Shown piece after piece: positions 6,705 to 12,222 of a stretch of DNA of 12,222 nucleotides. Origin of the DNA: Limnohabitans sp. Lineage in GTDB: Bacteria > Pseudomonadota > Gammaproteobacteria > Burkholderiales > Burkholderiaceae_C. The DNA lies in assembly GCA_030729445.1 (NCBI GenBank), contig JANQXJ010000255.1, forward strand, positions 1 to 12,222. The letters run 5' to 3'. The notes below the pieces were generated by a model. That model was not told the origin of the DNA, did not search any database, and was given only the letters and a program-made list of their open reading frames with translations. Made by a program: the position numbers and the translations under genes. Numbering within the stretch: position 1 is the stretch's first letter; each line of letters opens with the position of its first letter.

Positions 6705-7517
6705 CAACACCACCATGCCGATGCCCACGCTCAGCCACAAAATCTGGGCTGCGGTTTCTCGCGCTGACAGACGCTTTTGCAATTGGGGGATCAGGTCGGC
6801 CAAGGCCACATACACAAAGCTGCTGCTGGCCACGACCAAGAAATACGGCAGCCAGTCGTGCAGGGCGTCAACCAGCACATAACCCACCGCGCCGCCCAAA
6901 GCGGTGATGGCCCCGGCCATGGACACCTTGAGGATGGCCGCTTGGCGGCTGCTGCTGCCTTGGCGGAGCACCGCCAGATCGCCCATGTGGTGGGGGATTT
7001 CGTGGGCCAGCACGGCCAACGCGGCAATCACACCCAAGCGCATGTCGGCGATGAAGGCCGAAGCGATCAGGATGCCGTCGCCAAAACAATGCACGCTGTC
7101 CCCAGCCAACACGGCCCACTGTCCGCGGGTCGGCTCTTCGTTGGCATGGGTGCTGTGCACATGGTCATGGCCCTTGTCGTGCAAATGCCCATGGCCGTGC
7201 GCGTGCGCGTGCCCGTGTCCGTGTCCGTGTCCGTGCCCATGTTCATGCCCGTGGTGCCAGAGCTCGGCCTTGTCGAGCAAAAAGAAAAACAGTAAACCCA
7301 CCAGCAAAGTCAGGAACAACTCGTGCGCCCCGGCCTCACTCTCAAAGGCCTCGGGCAAAAGGTGCAAAAACGAGGTCGCCATCAAGGCCCCGGCCGCCAG
7401 GCTCAGCATGTGCTGGGTATAGCGGCTCAAGATGCCAAAACTCAGCCAAGCCGCTACCCAGACGCTGCCAATGCCCGCCACCAAAGTGCCCACCAAAATC
7501 GCCAATAAAGTCATCAT
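6675..7517 (-). CDS. ZIP-family metal transporter with histidine-rich loop
   Basis: It encodes an inner-membrane divalent-metal transporter (Zn or a similar ion), about 280 residues with roughly eight membrane segments. TM1-TM3 occupy about 4-82. A loop at 88-124 holds 18 His in 37 residues, mostly Gly-His pairs, and probably binds metal. TM4 carries HCFGDG (143-148) where the family usually has HNFxDG, so Cys144 replaces a metal-site Asn. TM5 carries HEIPHHMGD (172-180), where LIV-1-type proteins have HEIPHE. The start is uncertain: ATG at 7517 or 7514 (GGGA 3 or 6 bases before), or GTG at 7538, which adds seven residues. I chose 7517. The gene follows the dienelactone hydrolase gene and its terminator on the same strand and faces the sulfurtransferase gene. 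Metal preference and direction are not shown by the sequence. Confidence 0.9.
   Translation of the reverse strand: MMTLLAILVGTLVAGIGSVWVAAWLSFGILSRYTQHMLSLAAGALMATSFLHLLPEAFESEAGAHELFLTLLVGLLFFFLLDKAELWHHGHEHGHGHGHGHGHAHAHGHGHLHDKGHDHVHSTHANEEPTRGQWAVLAGDSVHCFGDGILIASAFIADMRLGVIAALAVLAHEIPHHMGDLAVLRQGSSSRQAAILKVSMAGAITALGGAVGYVLVDALHDWLPYFLVVASSSFVYVALADLIPQLQKRLSARETAAQILWLSVGIGMVVLVSALGGHQH
7195..7236 (-). repeat. Tandem hexamer tract encoding the Gly-His/Ala-His run
   Basis: Seven consecutive 6-base units fit the pattern (C/G)CGTG(C/T) on the plus strand, three of them identical CCGTGT. They encode alternating His with Gly or Ala in the ZIP transporter loop. Such tracts can gain or lose units by replication slippage, and each unit lost or gained would keep the reading frame. 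Confidence 0.7.
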
Positions 7518-7542
7518 GTTTCCCGGGGCGCTTGGCACCCCA

Positions 7543-7568
7543 TCAAAAACCGCCCCGAAGGGCGGTTT
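7543..7568 (-). terminator. Intrinsic terminator after the dienelactone hydrolase gene
   Basis: On the minus strand AAACCGCCC-TTCG-GGGCGGTTT forms a 9-base-pair stem with a stable UUCG tetraloop, and the T run continues (five T in a row) just past the stem. It begins 13 bases after the DLH stop, the expected position. It also lies only 26-30 bases before the ZIP start, so ZIP depends on readthrough or on a promoter inside or very near this element. Confidence 0.85.
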
Positions 7569-7581
7569 CTGCGTTCAAAAA

Positions 7582-8478
7582 TCAGGCCACGCCGTTGCGT
7601 TTGAGCCAAGCCAGCAAACGCTGCCAGCCGTCTTCAGCGGGTCCCTTGCGGTAGCTGCCCCGGTAGTCGGCATGAAAAGCGTGAGGCGCCTCAGGATAAA
7701 CCACAAACTCGCTAGATTTGGCCGCTGCGGGCCCTTGGGCCAATGCAACTTTCATCTTATCAACCGTGTCAAGGGGGATGCCTGTGTCGGCCGCACCGTA
7801 CAAACCCAGCACCGGCGCCTTGAGTTGACCCACTAAAGCCAAGGGGTGCGCGGGTGTTTGCGTTGTGGCATTGCCCACCAACCGACCATACCAAGCCACA
7901 CCCGCCTTGAGTTTGGGCTGGTGCGTCGCGTACAGCCAGGTGATGCGACCGCCCCAGCAAAAACCGGTGATGGCCAGTTTGTCGGTGTTGCCACCGTTGG
8001 CCGCCGCCCAGGCGACGGTTGCATCCAAATCACCCATGACCTGGGCGTCGGGCACTTTCGAGATGATCTCGGCTTGCAGCTTGGCGATTTCGCCGTATTC
8101 ATTGGGGTCACCCTGACGCACAAAGAGCTCGGGGGCAATCGCCATGTACCCGGCTTGCGCCAAACGGCGTGTGACGTCAGCGATGTATTCGTGCACACCA
8201 AAAATTTCAGAAATAACCAACACCACTGGCAAGCCCGTCTTTCCAGCTGGTGCGCTACGGTAGGCAGGCATCTTGAACCCGTTCACATCAATGGTGACTT
8301 CACCCGAAACCAGGCCTGCAGAAGGGGTTTTGATGGCCGTTTGCGCCATGATCGGGACGGCAGCGGCGGCATAGCCCACACCCAAAGCCGCTTTCAAAGC
8401 GGTACGGCGTGTGGCCACGGCGTCGCCTACGCGACCGCCCAGCAGAGCTTGTGTATCTTCAATCAGGTCATGGTTCAA
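7582..8478 (-). CDS. Dienelactone hydrolase family protein with Tat-like signal
   Basis: It encodes an alpha/beta hydrolase of 298 residues. Members of this family hydrolyse dienelactone or other esters; the substrate here is unknown. Residues 1-47 are an export signal with a long n-region, a twin-arginine motif TRRTALKAAL (23-32), an Ala-rich core and PIMAQT as the likely cleavage area, so export by Tat is probable. The catalytic triad is Cys174 in GFCWGG, Asp231 in AADTGIP and His266 in APHAFH; Glu91 in ISEIFG matches the conserved Glu of the family. The start codon is TTG at 8478-8476, supported by GAGGAG 7 bases upstream; the nearby ATG at 8471 is out of frame. It is transcribed divergently from the GST-like gene, with 90 bases between them, and ends in a strong intrinsic terminator. 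Confidence 0.9.
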   Translation of the reverse strand: MNHDLIEDTQALLGGRVGDAVATRRTALKAALGVGYAAAAVPIMAQTAIKTPSAGLVSGEVTIDVNGFKMPAYRSAPAGKTGLPVVLVISEIFGVHEYIADVTRRLAQAGYMAIAPELFVRQGDPNEYGEIAKLQAEIISKVPDAQVMGDLDATVAWAAANGGNTDKLAITGFCWGGRITWLYATHQPKLKAGVAWYGRLVGNATTQTPAHPLALVGQLKAPVLGLYGAADTGIPLDTVDKMKVALAQGPAAAKSSEFVVYPEAPHAFHADYRGSYRKGPAEDGWQRLLAWLKRNGVA

Positions 8479-8485
8479 GGGATAT

Positions 8486-8491
8486 CTCCTC
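8486..8491 (-). promoter_or_regulatory. Ribosome-binding site that fixes a TTG start
   Basis: GAGGAG on the minus strand lies 7 bases before TTG (8478-8476). It decides the start of the dienelactone hydrolase gene, because the closest ATG (8471-8469) is in another frame and soon meets a stop. Confidence 0.75.
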
Positions 8492-8568
8492 GGTCGTGTT
8501 TCAAAAGGGGCTTCATCTTGGCACAGTCACCTCAGGCTTGCACAGGGACAGCGATTTAAACTGCTGCC

Positions 8569-9210
8569 ATGTCGGAGTTTGCCCTGCCTGTCTTGTATTC
8601 GTTTCGCCGTTGCCCCTATGCGATGCGGGCCCGGCTGGCCCTGCACGTTTGTGGCGCGTCTTACGAGCACCGCGAAGTGGTTTTAAAAAACAAGCCAGCC
8701 CACATGTTGGCGCTTTCCCCCAAAGGCACGGTGCCTGTTTTGTGGCTGCGCAGCGCGGCAGGCGATCAGGTGCTGGAGCAAAGTGTGGACATCATGCTGT
8801 GGGCACTGCGGCTAAACGATCCGCTGGGCTGGCTGCCCCGCACAGACGCCGACATGGCTGAGGCATTGGATTTGATCGCGCACAACGATGGCCCCTTCAA
8901 ACAGCAACTGGACCGCTACAAATACCCCAACCGATCGGGCTTGGCGAGCGGCGCAGCCGACCGCGACGAGGCGGCGTTTTGGCTGCACACCCTGGATGCG
9001 CGGCTTCGCGCACAGCCTTTTTTGGCGGGCGAGCAGTTCGGCTTGGCCGACGCCGCACTGGCTCCCTTTGTGCGCCAATACGCCCACACCGACCCGGCCT
9101 GGTTTGCGGCGCAGCCTTGGGGCCGTTTGGCCGCATGGCTTGGCGTGTTCGAGGGCTCTGCACTGTTTCAGGCCATCATGCAAAAGCACACGCCTTGGCA
9201 GCCCGCTTGA
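8569..9210 (+). CDS. Glutathione S-transferase-like protein (cysteine type)
   Basis: It encodes a cytoplasmic thiol transferase-like protein of 213 residues with an N-terminal thioredoxin-fold domain (about 5-82) and a C-terminal helical domain (about 95-205). The first strand and helix read PVLYSFRRCPYAMRARLAL, with Cys15 in a glutaredoxin-like CPYA motif, which suggests glutathione-dependent disulfide or dehalogenation-type chemistry rather than classical Tyr/Ser GST activity. TVPVL (54-58) has the conserved cis-proline Pro56, and LEQSVDI (69-75) is the glutathione gamma-glutamyl site region. The start ATG at 8569 lacks a clear ribosome-binding site. It ends 3 bases from the convergent polA stop. 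The substrate is unknown. Confidence 0.88.
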   Translation: MSEFALPVLYSFRRCPYAMRARLALHVCGASYEHREVVLKNKPAHMLALSPKGTVPVLWLRSAAGDQVLEQSVDIMLWALRLNDPLGWLPRTDADMAEALDLIAHNDGPFKQQLDRYKYPNRSGLASGAADRDEAAFWLHTLDARLRAQPFLAGEQFGLADAALAPFVRQYAHTDPAWFAAQPWGRLAAWLGVFEGSALFQAIMQKHTPWQPA

Positions 9211-9213
9211 CGC

Positions 9214-12066
9214 TCAGTGCGCCTGCTCCCAATTCGGCCCAAACCCTACTTCTGCCAAGAGCGGCACCTTCAAATCGGCCACAGCCGCCATGATGCGCGG
9301 CACCTCGGTGCGCACCCACTCGACTTCTGATTCAGGCACCTCAAACACCAATTCGTCGTGCACCTGCATGATGACCTTGCTGGCCTTGCCTTGTTCGTCG
9401 AGTGCCTTTTGCACCGCAACCATGCTCAGCTTGATCAAATCCGCCGCTGTGCCCTGCATGGGCGCGTTGATGGCGGCACGCTCGGCCCCGGCGCGGCGCG
9501 GGCCGTTGGGGCTGCTGATCTCGGGCAACATCAGGCGGCGGCCAAACACGGTCTCGACATAGCCCAGCGCCTTGGCCTGTTCGCGGGTGGCGTCCATGTA
9601 GTGTTTGACGCCCGCAAAACGCTCGAAGTAACGGGTGATGTAGTTCTTGGCCGCCGTGTTGTCGATGCCCAGCGCCTTGGCCAGACCAAAGGCGCTCATG
9701 CCATAGATCAAACCGAAGTTGATGGTCTTGGCGTAGCGACGCTGCTCGCTGCTCACCGTATCGGGCGTCGCGCCAAACACCTCGGCCGCCGTGGCCTTGT
9801 GCACGTCCAGCCCTTCGTGGAAGGCCTTGAGCAAAGCCGCGTCGTCGCTCAAGTGCGCCATGATGCGCAGCTCGATTTGGCTGTAGTCGGCACTCGCAAT
9901 CACGCAACCTGCGGGGGCCACAAAGGCCTCGCGCACCTTGCGCCCTTCGGCGGTGCGCACCGGAATGTTTTGCAGATTGGGTTCGTTGCTGGACAGGCGT
10001 CCTGTCACGGCCACCGCTTGCGCGTAATGCGTGTGCACACGGCCCGTGCGCGGCAAAGCCAGCTGCGCCAGCTTGTCGGTGTAAGTGCCTTTGAGCTTGG
10101 CCAGACTGCGATGCTCCAGGATGCGAGCGGGCAGCGGGTAATCCTCGGCCAATTTCTCCAACACCTCTTCGTCGGTGCTGCGCGCGCCGGTGGCGGTTTT
10201 TTTGATCACGGGCAAGCCCAGCTTGTCAAAAAAGATCTCGCCCAGCTGCTTGGGGCTGGCCAGGTTGAAAGGCTGGCCCGCGATCTCGTAGGCCTCGGTT
10301 TCGAGCTGCACAATGCGCTCGCCCAGCGCCTGGCTTTGCGCGGCCAGCGTGGGAGCATCGATCAGCACCCCATTGCGCTCGATGCGGTACAGTGCTTCGC
10401 TGGTGGCGATCTCAAGTTCATACACATATTTGAGCCCCGCATGCGCCTCGATCTGAGGCCACAGTGCCAGGTGCACGTCCAAACACTGGTCCGAGTCTTC
10501 ACACGAATAATGCGCGGCCTTGTCCACGTCCACCTGCGCAAACGGGATCTGGTGCGCACCTTTGCCGCAAAGGTCTTCGTAAGTCACGCCCCGGCGGCCC
10601 ACATGGCGCTCGGCCAAGCTTGAGAGGCCATGCGGCTTGTGCACTTCGAGCACGTAGCTCTCGAGCATGGTGTCATGGGCGTAGCCCTGCACCTCGATGC
10701 CGTGGTTGGCGAACACATGGCGGTCGTATTTGATGTTCTGACCCAATTTCAGGCGGGCTGGGTTTTCCAGCCAGGGCTTGAGCTTGGCCAGCACCTCGGC
10801 CAAGGGCAACTGCTCTGGCGCACCGGGGCCGTTGTGGGCCAGCGGGATGTAAACCGCCTCGCCGGGCGTGACACTCAGCGAGATGCCCACGATCTCGGCA
10901 CGCATGGCGTCCAGCGACGTGGTTTCGGTGTCGATGGCAGTCAAGGGTGATTGCTCGATGCGAGCCAACCACTGATCGAACGCCGCCCAGTCCAGCACCG
11001 TGTCGTATTTCAACTCGCCTTGCACGGCGCTGGCGGCACTGTCCAACTCAGGCCATGCCGCAGGTTCGTCGGCCGAAGCCTCGCCAAACAGGTCACCCAT
11101 GCCCGTGTCTTTGGGCTTGGCGGTTTTGGCTTTGGGCGTGGGCGCTGGCACGGCCCCACCCAGCGACTGCACCAGCCCCTTGAAGCCATAGGTCTGGTAG
11201 AAATTGAGCAGCTTGTCTTTGTCCGGCTCGTGCAGGTGCAAGCTGGCGAGCGACGGCAAATCGGGCACCCAGCCGTTCAGGTCGCAATCGGTTTTCATGG
11301 TCACCAGGGCACGGCCTTTGGGCAGCCAGTCCACCGCCTGGCGCAGGTTCTCGCCCGCCACACCTTTGATGTCGTGGGCGTTTTCCATGAGCTTGTCGAG
11401 CGAGCCGTATTCCATCAGCCACTTGGCCGCCGTTTTGGGGCCGACCTTGGCCACGCCCGGCACGTTGTCCACCGTGTCGCCCACCAGGGTTTGGTAGTCA
11501 ATCATCAGCGAGGGCGGCACGCCAAACTCGGCGGTCACGCCCGCCACATCGCGCACCTTGCCGTTCATGGTGTCGATGATGGTGATGTGCTCGTTCACCA
11601 ACTGACTCAAATCCTTGTCGCCGCTCGACACCGTGACCTGAATGCCTTGCTGCGCGGCCACATGGGCCAGCGTGGCGATCACGTCGTCGGCTTCCACACC
11701 CGGCACGTCCAGCACCGTCCAGCCCATCAGGCGCACCAGCTCGTGGATCGGCTCGATTTGACTGCGCAAATCGTCGGGCATGGGGCTGCGGTTGGCTTTG
11801 TATTCGGGGTACAGCTCGTCGCGGAAAGTGGGGCCTTTGGCGTCGAACACGCAGGCGGCATAAACGGCGGGCACATCTTTGCGCAGCCGCTCCATCATGT
11901 TGATCATGCCGCGAATGGCCCCGGTGGCGGCACTTATCGGGTCGCCCGGCACGGCCCGCAGATCGGGCATGGCGTGGAAGGCGCGGTAGAGGTAGCTGGA
12001 GCCGTCGACCAGCAGGAGGGTCGGTTGGGCGTTGTTGGGGAGGGTGTCGGGGGTGTTGTCGCTCAT
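9214..12066 (-). CDS. polA: DNA polymerase I
   Basis: It encodes the repair and Okazaki-fragment-processing polymerase, 950 residues, complete. The 5' nuclease domain (about 15-300) has LLVDGSSYLYRAFHAM with Asp21, VFDAKG (Asp75), EADD (126-129 region), SGDKDLSQL and VGDTVDNVPGVAKVGPKTA. A charged Pro/Lys/Ala linker (about 303-345) follows. The 3'-5' exonuclease is intact, with AIDTETTSL (Asp379, Glu381), NIKYD (Asp448) and YSCED (Tyr520, Asp524). The polymerase domain has DYSQIELR (Asp727), RRYAKTINFGLIYG (Lys780, Tyr788) and QVHDE (Asp904). The start ATG at 12066 gives a normal N-terminus; the in-frame opening to 12213 runs through an inverted repeat and reads as noise. AGGGG directly touches the ATG, which is too close for a normal ribosome-binding site. 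Its 3' end faces the GST-like gene. Confidence 0.98.
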   Translation of the reverse strand: MSDNTPDTLPNNAQPTLLLVDGSSYLYRAFHAMPDLRAVPGDPISAATGAIRGMINMMERLRKDVPAVYAACVFDAKGPTFRDELYPEYKANRSPMPDDLRSQIEPIHELVRLMGWTVLDVPGVEADDVIATLAHVAAQQGIQVTVSSGDKDLSQLVNEHITIIDTMNGKVRDVAGVTAEFGVPPSLMIDYQTLVGDTVDNVPGVAKVGPKTAAKWLMEYGSLDKLMENAHDIKGVAGENLRQAVDWLPKGRALVTMKTDCDLNGWVPDLPSLASLHLHEPDKDKLLNFYQTYGFKGLVQSLGGAVPAPTPKAKTAKPKDTGMGDLFGEASADEPAAWPELDSAASAVQGELKYDTVLDWAAFDQWLARIEQSPLTAIDTETTSLDAMRAEIVGISLSVTPGEAVYIPLAHNGPGAPEQLPLAEVLAKLKPWLENPARLKLGQNIKYDRHVFANHGIEVQGYAHDTMLESYVLEVHKPHGLSSLAERHVGRRGVTYEDLCGKGAHQIPFAQVDVDKAAHYSCEDSDQCLDVHLALWPQIEAHAGLKYVYELEIATSEALYRIERNGVLIDAPTLAAQSQALGERIVQLETEAYEIAGQPFNLASPKQLGEIFFDKLGLPVIKKTATGARSTDEEVLEKLAEDYPLPARILEHRSLAKLKGTYTDKLAQLALPRTGRVHTHYAQAVAVTGRLSSNEPNLQNIPVRTAEGRKVREAFVAPAGCVIASADYSQIELRIMAHLSDDAALLKAFHEGLDVHKATAAEVFGATPDTVSSEQRRYAKTINFGLIYGMSAFGLAKALGIDNTAAKNYITRYFERFAGVKHYMDATREQAKALGYVETVFGRRLMLPEISSPNGPRRAGAERAAINAPMQGTAADLIKLSMVAVQKALDEQGKASKVIMQVHDELVFEVPESEVEWVRTEVPRIMAAVADLKVPLLAEVGFGPNWEQAH

Positions 12067-12074
12067 CCCCTGAT

Positions 12075-12103
12075 TGTGTACCGGGTTGATACCCCAATGA
12101 CAA
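12075..12103 (-). promoter_or_regulatory. Possible polA promoter
   Basis: On the minus strand TTGTCA (complement of 12098-12103, five of six matches to the -35 consensus) is followed 17 bases later by TACACA (complement of 12075-12080), a weak -10. Transcription would begin near 12068, almost at the polA ATG, giving a nearly leaderless message. A GGGT/ACCC mini-palindrome lies in the spacer. The hexamers are observed; promoter use is inference. Confidence 0.3.
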
Positions 12104-12107
12104 AGAA

Positions 12108-12189
12108 GGATTGGGGGCTGGGCCTGTGTCAGGGTGATGTGACAAAGCGAAGCGCCGCTGAACCCTGACACAGGCCCCGCCCCCGATCC
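12108..12189. repeat. Large imperfect inverted repeat upstream of polA
   Basis: Two 28-base arms (12108-12135 and 12162-12189) pair with a single mismatch (12119/12178) and one G-T wobble (12112/12185). The inner 16 pairs are perfect: GGGCCTGTGTCAGGGT with its complement. The 26-base centre can form a smaller AGCG/CGCT stem. No T tract follows on the plus strand, and only TTCTTTG follows on the minus strand, so it is not a classic terminator. A short direct repeat TGACAAAG occurs just outside the left arm (12098) and in the centre (12140). It could be a REP/MITE-like element, a terminator of an upstream gene, or a regulatory cruciform. Confidence 0.75.
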
Positions 12190-12222
12190 CCCCAACCTCG
12201 GCGCAGGCCCCACACACCATCG

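Noticed and set aside
8519..8541. TGGCAC ... TTGC resembling a sigma-54 promoter before the GST-like gene
   Set aside because: The two blocks are 13 bases apart, whereas sigma-54 sites need about 5.
10951..12168. 405-codon opening on the plus strand across the polA 5' part
   Set aside because: It mirrors the polA codon pattern, runs into the inverted repeat, and has no recognisable domain.
12067..12213. Upstream extension of polA by 49 residues
   Set aside because: The extra residues come from the inverted repeat, are not polymerase-like, and the normal PolA N-terminus starts at 12066.

Overview
The window looks like chromosomal housekeeping and accessory DNA from a GC-rich betaproteobacterium. 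The order Burkholderiales is likely and the family Comamonadaceae plausible; this rests on protein wording, codon style and the xseB-ispA-dxs cluster, not on any database search. I see no tRNA, rRNA, CRISPR array, transposase, integrase or plasmid gene. Coding density is high and no gap exceeds 300 bases.

Layout, left to right. (1) At 1-284, minus strand, is the 5' end of a TRAP-transporter solute-binding protein gene cut by the window edge. (2) At 475-3477, minus strand, is a tight isoprenoid operon in transcription order xseB, ispA, dxs. It encodes the exonuclease VII small subunit, farnesyl diphosphate synthase and the first enzyme of the MEP pathway, joined by a 4-base overlap and a 1-base gap. 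(3) Diverging from xseB across a 287-base gap, 3765-6664 on the plus strand holds a Rieske non-haem iron oxygenase, an EamA/DMT-type exporter and a 3-mercaptopyruvate sulfurtransferase-like protein, probably one transcript. (4) At 6675-7517, minus, is a ZIP metal transporter with a long histidine-rich loop, convergent with the sulfurtransferase. (5) At 7582-8478, minus, is a dienelactone-hydrolase-family protein with a Tat-like signal and a TTG start, followed by a clear intrinsic terminator. (6) At 8569-9210, plus, is a cysteine-type glutathione S-transferase-like protein. (7) At 9214-12066, minus, is polA, DNA polymerase I with all three domains intact. (8) A large imperfect inverted repeat (12108-12189) lies just upstream of polA at the right edge.

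How the parts work together. The xseB-ispA-dxs operon supplies isoprenoid precursors (DXP at the start of the pathway, farnesyl diphosphate at the branch point). The Rieske-EamA-sulfurtransferase set looks like a small metabolic module of unknown substrate, and I infer no pathway for it. The other genes are mostly independent units arranged convergently (sulfurtransferase/ZIP, GST/polA) or divergently (DLH/GST).

The most interesting non-coding signals are: a chain of hairpins with a possible alternative pairing in the leader of the Rieske gene; the 28-bp-arm inverted repeat next to polA; a 17-base palindrome before the TRAP gene; and a TGACAG-N6-CTGTCA palindrome in the xseB/Rieske divergent region. 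No undescribed multi-gene system is evident; the Rieske leader and its operon are the best candidates for something new.
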